The translations under genes were made by a program, and so were the position numbers. A stretch of DNA of 64,000 nucleotides from Zunongwangia pacifica. GTDB taxonomy: Bacteria > Bacteroidota > Bacteroidia > Flavobacteriales > Flavobacteriaceae. The stretch covers positions 242,096 to 306,095 of the forward strand of contig NZ_JAKHSK010000002.1 in NCBI RefSeq assembly GCF_023499215.1, in the 5' to 3' direction. Positions 53,361 through 61,531 of this stretch are shown here, piece by piece (position 1 is the stretch's first letter; each line of letters opens with the position of its first letter). The notes under the pieces are model-generated. The model did not search any database. It was not told the DNA's origin and saw only the letters and a program-made list of their open reading frames with translations.

Positions 53361-53382
53361 TATTATAAAAAAAGAGAAAGAC

Positions 53383-54417
53383 ATGAGCAAAGGCGTACTT
53401 TTAGTAAATCTGGGATCCCCCGATAGTACAGATCCTAAAGACGTAAAAAAATATCTCGGTGAATTTTTAATGGACGAAAGGGTAATCGATTTACCGTATT
53501 TCTTCCGGGCGTTGCTGGTTAAGGGAATTATTTTAAATACCCGACCTAAAAAATCGGCCGAAGCTTATCAAAAGATTTGGTGGGAAGAAGGTTCGCCGTT
53601 AATTGTTCTTTCTGAACGCTTACAGGAAAAGGTAGACGATATGACCTCGGTGCCTATTGCTTTGGCCATGCGCTATGGTACACCAAGTATTTATGATGGT
53701 TTAAAAGAGCTAAAAGAAAAAGGCGTAGATGAGGTGTTGCTTTTTCCGTTGTACCCACAATTTGCAATGGCAACAACCGAGACTATTTTGGTGTTAGCTG
53801 AAGAATTACGCCAAAAACATTTTCCAGAGATGAAATTTACGTCGGTGCCCGCATTTTATAATCATCCAGATTATATTCGTGTTTTGGGAAATAGCATTCA
53901 GGAGCGTTTACAAAATCTCGATTTTGAGCATTTATTATTCTCGTATCACGGAGTGCCAGAGCGCCATATCAGAAAAAGCGATATCACGAATTCTCATTGT
54001 AAAATAGACGGTAGTTGTTGCCAAACGGCATCCTCAGCGCATCAATTTTGCTATCGCCACCAGTGCTATGAAACCACAAGACTGGTAGCCGAATATCTTA
54101 ATTTAAAAGAAGGAACGTACAGCGTAAGTTTTCAGTCAAGATTAGGATTCGATCCATGGTTAAAACCCTATACCGATAGAACTATCGAGCGTTTTGGAAA
54201 GCAAGGGATAAAGAAAATGGCCATTGTTACGCCGGCTTTTGTTTCCGATTGTTTAGAGACTTTAGAGGAAATTGCGATGGAAGGTGAAGAAATTTTCCAT
54301 GAAGTGGGCGGAAAAGAATTTACCGTTGTCCCCTGCTTAAACGATCGGGCAGACTGGGTGAAAATGCTGTCCCGCTGGGTAGACGAGTGGGCGCATCAAA
54401 AACCCGTTAAAGCATAA
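53383..54417 (+). CDS. hemH: Ferrochelatase
   Basis: A 344-residue ferrochelatase inserting Fe2+ into protoporphyrin IX. The metal-binding His is in FSYHGVPERHI and the conserved Glu region is DCLETLEEI, with FQSRLGFDPWLKPYTD also typical. A cysteine-rich insertion (GSCCQTASSAHQFCYRHQC) is also visible. It is 1 base overlapped with the MATE gene and 2.1 kb from the AraC gene. Confidence 0.97.
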   Translation: MSKGVLLVNLGSPDSTDPKDVKKYLGEFLMDERVIDLPYFFRALLVKGIILNTRPKKSAEAYQKIWWEEGSPLIVLSERLQEKVDDMTSVPIALAMRYGTPSIYDGLKELKEKGVDEVLLFPLYPQFAMATTETILVLAEELRQKHFPEMKFTSVPAFYNHPDYIRVLGNSIQERLQNLDFEHLLFSYHGVPERHIRKSDITNSHCKIDGSCCQTASSAHQFCYRHQCYETTRLVAEYLNLKEGTYSVSFQSRLGFDPWLKPYTDRTIERFGKQGIKKMAIVTPAFVSDCLETLEEIAMEGEEIFHEVGGKEFTVVPCLNDRADWVKMLSRWVDEWAHQKPVKA

Positions 54418-55766
54418 TGGCAAAAGTTAGCTCTGAAGCGCTTGGAAATGAATCCATAGGAAAACTTTTAATTCGCCAGGCATTACCAGCTTCCATAGGG
54501 ATTTTGGTAATGTCGCTAAATATCCTTGTAGATACCATTTTTGTGGGGAACTGGATTGGTTCTACCGCGATAGCCGCAATTAATGTGGTACTGCCTATTT
54601 CGTTTTTTATAGCTGCTTTAGGGATGAGTATCGGGATTGGTGGTTCTTCGATCATTTCCAGGGCACTTGGTGCAGCTCATCATAAAAAAGCACTTAAAAC
54701 CTTTGGGAATCAAATCATGCTAACGCTTTTGTTATGTGTGTCGTTGGTGATTTTAGGACTCATTTTTATCAATGAACTTATTCCCGCTTTTGGAGGAAAA
54801 GGAGCTATTTTTGAACCCGCAAAGATCTATTATCGTATTGTGTTGTACGGGGTGCCAATTCTGGCGCTTAATATGATGGGGAATAATGTGATTAGAGCAG
54901 AAGGGAAACCAACTTTCGCCATGGTCTCTATGATTATTCCCTCGGTAGGAAATATTATAGGCGATTATCTATTTATTAATGTAATGGATCTTGGAATGTA
55001 TGGTGCTGCCTGGGCAACAACAGGTTCGTATATCGTTTGTTTCCTTTACATTTTCTGGTTTTTTGTGTTCTCAGGTAAATCTGAATTAAAGATCGATTTC
55101 AGTCATTTTCGGCTAGATGTTCCTATACTCCGCGAGATAGGATCATTGAGCTTTGTAACACTGGCACGCCAGGCAGTGGTAAGCGTTATTTATTTATTAA
55201 TGAATAATATTCTTTTCGACCTGGCCGGGGAAGATGGTGTTGCCGTTTACGCGATTATAGGTCGAATGCTCATGTTTGCTTTATTTCCGGTTTTGGGAAT
55301 TACACAGGGATTTTTACCTATCGCAGGTTATAACTATGGTGCTGAAAAATATAAACGAGTACGAAGTACGATTAATAAAGCGATCTTATATGCTTGTTTA
55401 ATGGGATGCGTGGTTTTTGGACTGATTATGGGATTTTCAAAAGAAATTGCAATGATCTTTACCCAAAATGAAGCTATCATTGAACGCACTCCGTCCGCCA
55501 TGCGTTGGGTTTTTGCCGCAACACCCATCATTGCTTTACAGCTTATTGGTGCGGCCTATTTTCAGGCCATAGGAAAAGCAGTGCCGGCTTTATTATTAAC
55601 GTTGTCCAGGCAGGGTTTTTTCTTTATCCCGCTTATTTTAATTTTACCTAATTATTACGGGGAATTAGGGGTTTGGATAAGCTTTCCCATAGCCGATTTG
55701 CTTTCCACCATTGTTACCGGTTATTTTGTAAATCGTGAAATCAGGAAGAATTTAAACCACGATTAA
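54417..55766 (+). CDS. MATE-family efflux transporter
   Basis: A 449-residue multidrug/toxin extrusion transporter with 12 hydrophobic helices in two homologous halves (SSIISRALGAAHHKKALK in the first, GFLPIAGYNYGAEKYKRV in the second). Its ATG overlaps the hemH stop by one base (TAATG), so the two are translationally coupled. A porphyrin export role is possible but unproven. Confidence 0.9.
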   Translation: MAKVSSEALGNESIGKLLIRQALPASIGILVMSLNILVDTIFVGNWIGSTAIAAINVVLPISFFIAALGMSIGIGGSSIISRALGAAHHKKALKTFGNQIMLTLLLCVSLVILGLIFINELIPAFGGKGAIFEPAKIYYRIVLYGVPILALNMMGNNVIRAEGKPTFAMVSMIIPSVGNIIGDYLFINVMDLGMYGAAWATTGSYIVCFLYIFWFFVFSGKSELKIDFSHFRLDVPILREIGSLSFVTLARQAVVSVIYLLMNNILFDLAGEDGVAVYAIIGRMLMFALFPVLGITQGFLPIAGYNYGAEKYKRVRSTINKAILYACLMGCVVFGLIMGFSKEIAMIFTQNEAIIERTPSAMRWVFAATPIIALQLIGAAYFQAIGKAVPALLLTLSRQGFFFIPLILILPNYYGELGVWISFPIADLLSTIVTGYFVNREIRKNLNHD

Positions 55767-55803
55767 GAGAATTAATTTTAATTTGTAGCCTAAATATTAG
55801 ATT

Positions 55804-56352
55804 TTGGAATATTATAATTACATAAAATCGCTTCATCTTATTTTCGTGATTACCTGGTTTGCCGGGCTTTTCTATATTCCGCGTTTATTTATATACCAGA
55901 TCGAGGCTTTTGATAAGCCCGAACCCGATAAATCTATTTTAGGAATACAGCTAAAGCTTATGGCCAAGCGTTTGTGGTTTATTATCACCTGGCCCTCTGC
56001 AATTTTAGCAACTTTATTCGCTGTGATTTTATTGATCATGCAGCCCGTTTGGCTAGAACAGGGATGGATGCATGTAAAGCTTGGTTTTGTGATCCTGCTT
56101 ATTGCTTATCATTTAAAAACCCATCATATTTTTAAACAGCTTCAGGCAGATAAAATAAAATATACTTCAGGACAAATGCGCCTTTGGAACGAAGGGGCTA
56201 CCGTGATCCTTTTTTCAGTAATATTCCTGGTGATAGTGAGAAATGCATTGAACTGGATTTATGGCGTGATTGGAATTTTTGCCCTCGGAATTTTACTGAT
56301 GCTTGGGATCAAATGGTATAAAAAGATACGTGCTAAAAATCCCGACGCGTAA
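55804..56352 (+). CDS. hemJ: Protoporphyrinogen IX oxidase, HemJ type
   Basis: A 182-residue membrane protein with four to five helices and the HemJ/CopD pattern HLIFVITWFAGLFYIPRLF, GWMHVKLGFVI and MRLWNEG, with a conserved histidine near the N-terminus. It oxidises protoporphyrinogen to protoporphyrin and supplies the step before hemH. The start is TTG at 55804, 37 bases after the MATE gene. Confidence 0.85.
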   Translation: MEYYNYIKSLHLIFVITWFAGLFYIPRLFIYQIEAFDKPEPDKSILGIQLKLMAKRLWFIITWPSAILATLFAVILLIMQPVWLEQGWMHVKLGFVILLIAYHLKTHHIFKQLQADKIKYTSGQMRLWNEGATVILFSVIFLVIVRNALNWIYGVIGIFALGILLMLGIKWYKKIRAKNPDA

Positions 56353-56450
56353 TTGGTGTGATAATTGATTCGTTTCCGGAAAATGTTTTAGTCTGAAATC
56401 ATCGAATATAATCCCAATGATTTTGATTAATTTGCGGTAATTGGCAATTT

Positions 56451-57905
56451 ATGAAGCTTTTAAAATTATCCTTACGTACGCGTATTTTTATTTCCATGAT
56501 CCTTTTGGTATTGGGCGCTTCTATTTTGATTGCCGGGGTTACCATTTATCAATACAAAGAAGAAGCTGAAGCTTATCACCGTGAACGCCTGGAGCGAAAA
56601 GAAACGGCCATACGCGAGAATATCAATTTTGTACTGGCTAGTACCACCTACGTGGTGAATACTGAAAATATACCTTCTATTTTTAAACAAAATCAGAAGA
56701 TTTACGAGATGTCCCAGGTTCACGAGATGCAAATCAATATTTATGATCTGGAAGGGAAGTTATTAATTAGTTCTAAAGAGAATTTTTTTAAAGACACTAC
56801 AGATTATCAGATAGACAAGCCTATTTTAGCCAAATTAGATGCTTCTTCTAACCGAAGATATTTATTGAAAGGCGAAACCGACGGAGAGAAATTTCAGTCG
56901 TCTTATACGTATATTACCGACCAGCGCTTTAAACCTTTGGCTATTTTATATTTGCCCTATCTTCAGGATGATAGCGTGTTAAACCGTGATCTGCATGACT
57001 TTTTGATGCGGTTGGGCGAGGTGTATCTTTTTATGCTGGCATTAGCGATTATTTTATCCTATTTCCTTTCAAAATATATTACCAAGTCGCTTAAGATTAT
57101 TTCAGAAAAAATTAATCAAACACGGCTGGATAAACGAAACCAGAAGATCGAACTCAGCAATGCTTCCGAAGAGATCTATGCGCTAATTTCAGCCTATAAT
57201 TCGATGATCGATGAACTCGAAGAAAGTGCGGTAAAACTGGCAACCGGTGAGCGAGAGCAGGCCTGGCGGGAAATGGCAAAGCAGGTAGCGCACGAGATTA
57301 AAAATCCGCTTACCCCAATGCGTTTAAGCGTACAGAGTTTTGAAAGGAGGTTTGATCCCCATGATCCAGAGATTGAGCATAAAGTAAACGAGTTTTGTAA
57401 TACCTTAATTAATCAGATCGATACGATGAGTTCGATTGCCTCGGCTTTTTCAAACTTTGCAAAAATGCCGGCGCAGCAAAATGAGACCTTAAATGTGCCC
57501 AAAATCACCAAATTGGCCCTCGATATTTTTAACGAGAACTACATTATTTTTAATTCAGAAAAAGAAGAGATTTTAGCCAAATTCGATCGTACACAGCTTA
57601 TAAGGGTAGTGACCAATCTGGTGAAAAATGCCATCCAGGCGATGGACGATACCGAAGACCCAAAGATTGTAGTGAGTATCGATGAAGAGCCAGAATATGT
57701 TTGCTTAAGCGTTTGTGATAACGGGCATGGCATTAGTGAAGAGAACCGGCATAAGGTTTTTGAACCTAAATTTACCACTAAAAGCAGTGGGATGGGATTG
57801 GGGCTTGCGATGGTTAAAAACATTGTAGAAACTTATAAAGGAAGTATAAATTTCACTTCAAAACCAGGTAAAGGCACTATCTTTAAAGTCCGTTTTCCTA
57901 AATAG
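56451..57905 (+). CDS. Orphan sensor histidine kinase
   Basis: A 484-residue kinase: a membrane helix at about 12-32, a periplasmic region, a second helix at about 188-210, a HAMP-like segment, HisKA with VAHEIKNPLTPMRLS (phospho-acceptor His), and HATPase with NLVKNAIQAMDD (N-box), VCDNGHGI (G1) and SSGMGLGLAMVKN (G2). NtrY-like overall. No response regulator is encoded next to it. Confidence 0.95.
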   Translation: MKLLKLSLRTRIFISMILLVLGASILIAGVTIYQYKEEAEAYHRERLERKETAIRENINFVLASTTYVVNTENIPSIFKQNQKIYEMSQVHEMQINIYDLEGKLLISSKENFFKDTTDYQIDKPILAKLDASSNRRYLLKGETDGEKFQSSYTYITDQRFKPLAILYLPYLQDDSVLNRDLHDFLMRLGEVYLFMLALAIILSYFLSKYITKSLKIISEKINQTRLDKRNQKIELSNASEEIYALISAYNSMIDELEESAVKLATGEREQAWREMAKQVAHEIKNPLTPMRLSVQSFERRFDPHDPEIEHKVNEFCNTLINQIDTMSSIASAFSNFAKMPAQQNETLNVPKITKLALDIFNENYIIFNSEKEEILAKFDRTQLIRVVTNLVKNAIQAMDDTEDPKIVVSIDEEPEYVCLSVCDNGHGISEENRHKVFEPKFTTKSSGMGLGLAMVKNIVETYKGSINFTSKPGKGTIFKVRFPK

Positions 57906-57966
57906 CAATAACCAAGCGTTTGGGAAGATGTGTTGAAAATTCTACCTTTATTAAAAAACCAACACG

Positions 57967-58749
57967 ATGAGTTACCAAAATATTTTAGTCGAAGAGGAAA
58001 ACGAAATTCTTTACATTACCATAGATCGTCCTGCTAAACTTAATGCATTAAATAAAGGCACAATACAGGAATTGCATGAAGCTTTTTCTGAAGCAAAAGA
58101 CGATGAAGAAGTGAAGGTCATTATCCTTACCGGAAGTGGAGAAAAGGCCTTTGTTGCCGGTGCGGATATTAGTGAGTTTGCCGATTTTTCTCCGGAAGAA
58201 GGAAAGAAACTAGCCGCCGAAGGTCAGGCGAAATTGTTTGATTTTGTAGCTAATTTTCCAAAACCCGTAATCGCAGCGGTAAACGGATTTGCTTTAGGCG
58301 GCGGACTGGAGCTGGCGATGGCGGCACATTTTAGAGTAGCTTCTGAAAATGCTAAAATGGGATTACCTGAAGTTTCTTTGGGTGTGATCCCGGGTTACGG
58401 TGGAACACAGCGTTTAACGCAAATTGTGGGCAAAGGTCGTGCGATGGAAATGATTATGACCGCCGGAATGATCGATGCCAACCAGGCTTTACAATATAAC
58501 TTAGTAAACCATGTCACCACCCAGGAAGAACTTTTGGAATTTACTGAAAAACTAGCCGGGAAGATTCTTAAAAACTCCCTTGTAGCTATTGAAGGTGCTA
58601 TAAAAGCTATAAATGCCAGCTACGAAAAAGGGGTAAACGGATTTGAAGTTGAAATTAACGAATTTGGAAATGCCTTTGGAACTGAAGATTTTAAAGAAGG
58701 AACTTCAGCCTTTTTAAATAAGCGAAAAGCAGAATTTCCCGGGAAGTGA
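57967..58749 (+). CDS. Enoyl-CoA hydratase/isomerase
   Basis: A 260-residue crotonase. FVAGADISEF and ALGGGLELAMAAHFRVAS supply the oxyanion hole, and the catalytic Glu pair lies around GLELAMA and GLPEVSLGVIPGYGGTQRL. It probably hydrates short-chain enoyl-CoA in beta-oxidation or a related pathway. Followed by a strong terminator. Confidence 0.94.
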   Translation: MSYQNILVEEENEILYITIDRPAKLNALNKGTIQELHEAFSEAKDDEEVKVIILTGSGEKAFVAGADISEFADFSPEEGKKLAAEGQAKLFDFVANFPKPVIAAVNGFALGGGLELAMAAHFRVASENAKMGLPEVSLGVIPGYGGTQRLTQIVGKGRAMEMIMTAGMIDANQALQYNLVNHVTTQEELLEFTEKLAGKILKNSLVAIEGAIKAINASYEKGVNGFEVEINEFGNAFGTEDFKEGTSAFLNKRKAEFPGK

Positions 58750-58754
58750 AAATT

Positions 58755-58781
58755 AATCCCTGTATCAAGCAGGGATTTTTT
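58755..58781 (+). terminator. Terminator after the enoyl-CoA hydratase gene
   Basis: An 8-bp stem (58755-58762 with 58770-58777) ending in T6, directly after the stop at 58747-58749. Confidence 0.88.
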
Positions 58782-58826
58782 ATAGAAACACATCAGGATA
58801 TTTTCCTAATAAATGGAAAAAATCCA

Positions 58827-58834
58827 TATTTTTG
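58827..58834 (+). promoter_or_regulatory. Bacteroidota -7 element for the radical SAM gene
   Basis: TATTTTTG, an exact TAnnTTTG match ending 4 bases before the ATG at 58839; a leaderless mRNA is likely. Confidence 0.5.
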
Positions 58835-58838
58835 TGAA

Positions 58839-59915
58839 ATGTCCAAATCACAAAAATATATAAAAGGAAGAGGCGCGCAAAGCAATGTGCCCAATCGATT
58901 TGATGTGAATAGTCATGAATTCAGAGATGATTTTCTGAATTACTGTGCGGCGGAGGGTGACGATATTCAGGAAAGCAAAACCGTGATGATCGATACCTTT
59001 CCTAAAACGATTGTGAATAAAGTAGAAAGTCCAGATGTGGGGATGGGCTATTCCCTAAATCCTTATCAGGGCTGTGAGCACGGATGTATTTATTGCTATG
59101 CGAGGAATTCTCACGAATATTGGGGATTTAGCCCGGGACTGGATTTTGAACAGAAAATTCTGGTGAAAAGAAATGCGGTAGAATTACTGGAAAAGAAACT
59201 CCGCAGCAAAAAATGGCAGGCTACACCTATTGTTATGTCTGGCAATACCGATTGTTATCAACCGGTAGAAAAGCAATTGGAGATTACGCGAAAACTGCTC
59301 CAAACCTTTTTAAAATATCGGCATCCGGTGGGAATCATTACCAAAAATGCTTTAGTGCTGCGTGATCTTGATATTTTAGAAGAGCTGCATAACGATCGCT
59401 TAGTTTATGTAAATATTTCGATCACCAGTTTACAGGAAGAAACACGCCGAATTTTAGAACCTCGAACCGCAAGTATCAAAAAGCGATTGGAAACCGTCGA
59501 AAAACTCTCGGCAAAAGGAATTCCGGTAAATGTTATGATGGCGCCTATAATTCCGTCGGTAAACAGTCACGAAATTATGCCTTTGGTAAAAGAAATTGCC
59601 AATCGGGCAGCGCTGAGTGTTGGCTATACGATTGTACGATTAAACGGTGCGATTGGTGGAATTTTTACCGATTGGATTAATAAAACCATGCCCGATAGGG
59701 CAAGTAAAGTGTTACATCAAATTGAAAGTGTTCACGGGGGAAGTTTAAATGACAGTCGTTTTGGAACCCGCATGAAAGGCGAAGGCGAATTTGCCGAGCA
59801 GGTAAAACAGCAGTTTAAAATTGCCAGAAATTTATATTTAAAAGATCGTGAACGCCCCGTATTAAACTGTGATTTACATGAGGAATATAAAGATGGACAG
59901 ATGAAGTTGTTTTAA
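58839..59915 (+). CDS. PA0069-type radical SAM protein
   Basis: A 358-residue radical SAM protein with the Cys triad CEHGCIYC in NPYQGCEHGCIYCYARNSH, typical of the Rv2578c/PA0069 family (annotated as DNA repair photolyase-like). The function is not established. A frame extension 31 codons upstream runs through the previous gene's terminator and does not count. The ATG follows a -7 element by 4 bases. Confidence 0.92.
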   Translation: MSKSQKYIKGRGAQSNVPNRFDVNSHEFRDDFLNYCAAEGDDIQESKTVMIDTFPKTIVNKVESPDVGMGYSLNPYQGCEHGCIYCYARNSHEYWGFSPGLDFEQKILVKRNAVELLEKKLRSKKWQATPIVMSGNTDCYQPVEKQLEITRKLLQTFLKYRHPVGIITKNALVLRDLDILEELHNDRLVYVNISITSLQEETRRILEPRTASIKKRLETVEKLSAKGIPVNVMMAPIIPSVNSHEIMPLVKEIANRAALSVGYTIVRLNGAIGGIFTDWINKTMPDRASKVLHQIESVHGGSLNDSRFGTRMKGEGEFAEQVKQQFKIARNLYLKDRERPVLNCDLHEEYKDGQMKLF

Positions 59916-59978
59916 ATTTTAGCAGGAATTTAGCGAATTCTGGATTAAGGAATTATAATTTTAGAGACAGGAGACAAG

Positions 59979-60058
59979 AATTTGAAAATGTGCTGATTTG
60001 ATAATTGAGAATCAGGATTCAAGATTCAAAATAGAAGAGAGAACCAAGAATCAAGACT
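59979..60058 (+). repeat. R1 repeat, extended copy
   Basis: TTTGAAAATGTGCTGATTTG, then ATAATTGAGAATCAGGATTC and AACCAAGAATCAAGACT. It has the same words and order as near 52159-52220. Confidence 0.65.
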
Positions 60059-60321
60059 AATTTATTTTTGAATGATTTTTTTGCTGAAATCTGATATTTT
60101 TAGGCAATTTGATGATGTACTAATTTTTTATAATTTAAAGTTGAAAACTCATCATTGTTTATAGACCAATTTTAATTAAAAACGTGGCCTATCGAAAATT
60201 GCTCGTAAAATTGGAGGTGAGAGAAGCGTAAAATTTTAGGCTGTTTGAGCGCAGCGAGTTCCTAAAATTTAGTTTCGGAACGTACAATTTAGAGCAAGGT
60301 TCGTGAGCCTAGACTTTTTTG

Positions 60322-60350
60322 TTTCTTTTTTCGGCAATGGAAAAAAGAAA
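60322..60350. repeat. Pyrimidine/purine hairpin
   Basis: TTTCTTTTTTC (60322-60332) pairs perfectly with GAAAAAAGAAA (60340-60350) around GGCAATG. It lies in a longer block that resembles a common Bacteroidota intergenic repeat. Confidence 0.65.
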
Positions 60351-60530
60351 AGAACATGATTAGAAGTTAAAATTTAAACCGCTTAGCTGTGAGAAAATAG
60401 AATATGAGCGAGAGAAACAAGAATCAAGATTAATTTATTTTGAATTCTAAATGCTGAATTTTGAATGATCTTTAATTTGTTATGCCGAAATGGTTTCGGA
60501 ATCTTTTCAAGATTTCTCTGAATTTTTAAT

Positions 60531-60590
60531 AAGCCGATAGCTGATAGCTTATGGCTGAAAGCTCAAAAATAACCGTTAATCATAAACTAA
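60531..60590 (+). repeat. R2 repeat, copy c
   Basis: AAGCCGATAGCTGATAGCTT, then GGCTGAAAGCT and ACCGTTAATCATAAACTA, ending 7 bases before the glycosylase ATG. Confidence 0.65.
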
Positions 60591-60596
60591 AAAAAC

Positions 60597-61388
60597 ATGC
60601 CCGAACTTCCTGAAGTTGCTTACCAGAAAAAATATGCCGATGCGACGATTTTGCATAAAAAGATCGTTGAGGTGGAAACCGGCGATAAAAAGATATTTCA
60701 ATCACCTAAAACAGATTTTGAAACGATCCTTAAAAACAACGAATTTGAGTCGACTACGCGACTGGGAAAATATCTATTTCTAAAATTAAAGAAAAACGGA
60801 GTGCTGGTGATGCATTTTGGGATGACTGGTAAATTAGACTTTTATCAGCATGACGAAACACCAAAATACACCCAACTAAAACTGATTTTTAAAGACGGAT
60901 CAAAGCTTGCATTTACTTGTCCGCGTAAATTTGCCAAGCTTTATTTGGCAAAAAGTGTTGAAGAATTTCAGGAATCTCACAATCTCGGTGTGGATGCTTT
61001 AGCGATTTCCGAAGAACAATTTTTAGACATCTGTGAGGGGAGGAGCGGCACGATAAAAGGCCTGTTAATGAATCAAAGTTTAATTGCCGGGATTGGGAAT
61101 ATGTATGCCGATGAGGTGTTGTTTCAAACCAAAATTCATCCTAAAACCAAAGTAAATAAATTAAGCCAAAAACAACTAAAATCGATTTTCGAGGAAATCG
61201 GGAAGGTTTTACAGTTAGTGAAAGAAGCGAGGATTGAAGGAAAGCGAGTACCTGAATCTTACCTTACCCGAATAAGAAAAGAAGGAGAAGGCACCGATTG
61301 TCCAAGAAATAACGGTAAAATCGATCAAACTAAAGTTTCTGGCAGAACCACCTATTTTTGTCCGGTTTGCCAGAAAGAAATTCAGTAA
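60597..61388 (+). CDS. Fpg/Nei-family DNA glycosylase with atypical zinc finger
   Basis: A 263-residue glycosylase/AP lyase. It has the N-terminal catalytic Pro2-Glu3 (MPELPEVA), a conserved Lys region LGKYLFLKL, and the helix-two-turn-helix NQSLIAGIGNMYADEVLF. The C-terminal finger reads Cys235-Pro-Arg-Asn238, Gly-Arg250, Cys255 and Cys258, so the second of four zinc cysteines is Asn. It removes oxidised bases. Preceded by R2. Confidence 0.9.
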   Translation: MPELPEVAYQKKYADATILHKKIVEVETGDKKIFQSPKTDFETILKNNEFESTTRLGKYLFLKLKKNGVLVMHFGMTGKLDFYQHDETPKYTQLKLIFKDGSKLAFTCPRKFAKLYLAKSVEEFQESHNLGVDALAISEEQFLDICEGRSGTIKGLLMNQSLIAGIGNMYADEVLFQTKIHPKTKVNKLSQKQLKSIFEEIGKVLQLVKEARIEGKRVPESYLTRIRKEGEGTDCPRNNGKIDQTKVSGRTTYFCPVCQKEIQ

Positions 61389-61410
61389 ACAACCTAAGGG
61401 CGAACGCATA

Positions 61411-61436
61411 AGCATTTAATCTCGATGATCGAGTAA
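61411..61436. repeat. R4 palindromic repeat, copy d
   Basis: AGCATTTAAT, then CTCGATGATCGAG (61421-61433) and TAA. It is inverted relative to copy a at 15745-15777, with only 3 differences in 26 bases. It lies in the gap between the glycosylase and the S9 peptidase. Confidence 0.65.
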
Positions 61437-61531
61437 AGAAAAAAGATAAAGTCATAAAAATAACGTTTAGGTGTAACAAATACTGGTTTAAGTTACCAAT
61501 AGTTTGAACCAACTTATCAAAAACCAGGAAT

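Larger units (their letters stand above)
53041..53382. other. Gene-free gap between ThuA gene and hemH
   Basis: 342 bases without a supported gene. It holds R3 copy B (53136-53232) and, near its end, the hemH promoter region. Confidence 0.7.
59916..60596. other. 681-base gene-free region built of repeats
   Basis: No supported ORF. In order it contains an R1 copy (about 59979-60058), an AT-rich stretch, a composite block with GAGCGCAGCGAGTTCC and the hairpin at 60322-60350, and an R2 copy (60531-60590). No tRNA or known RNA was recognised. Confidence 0.75.

Noticed and set aside
58746..58838. Extended N-terminus of the radical SAM protein
   Set aside because: The extension is the terminator and -7 element of the region read as codons; the family N-terminus begins at 58839.
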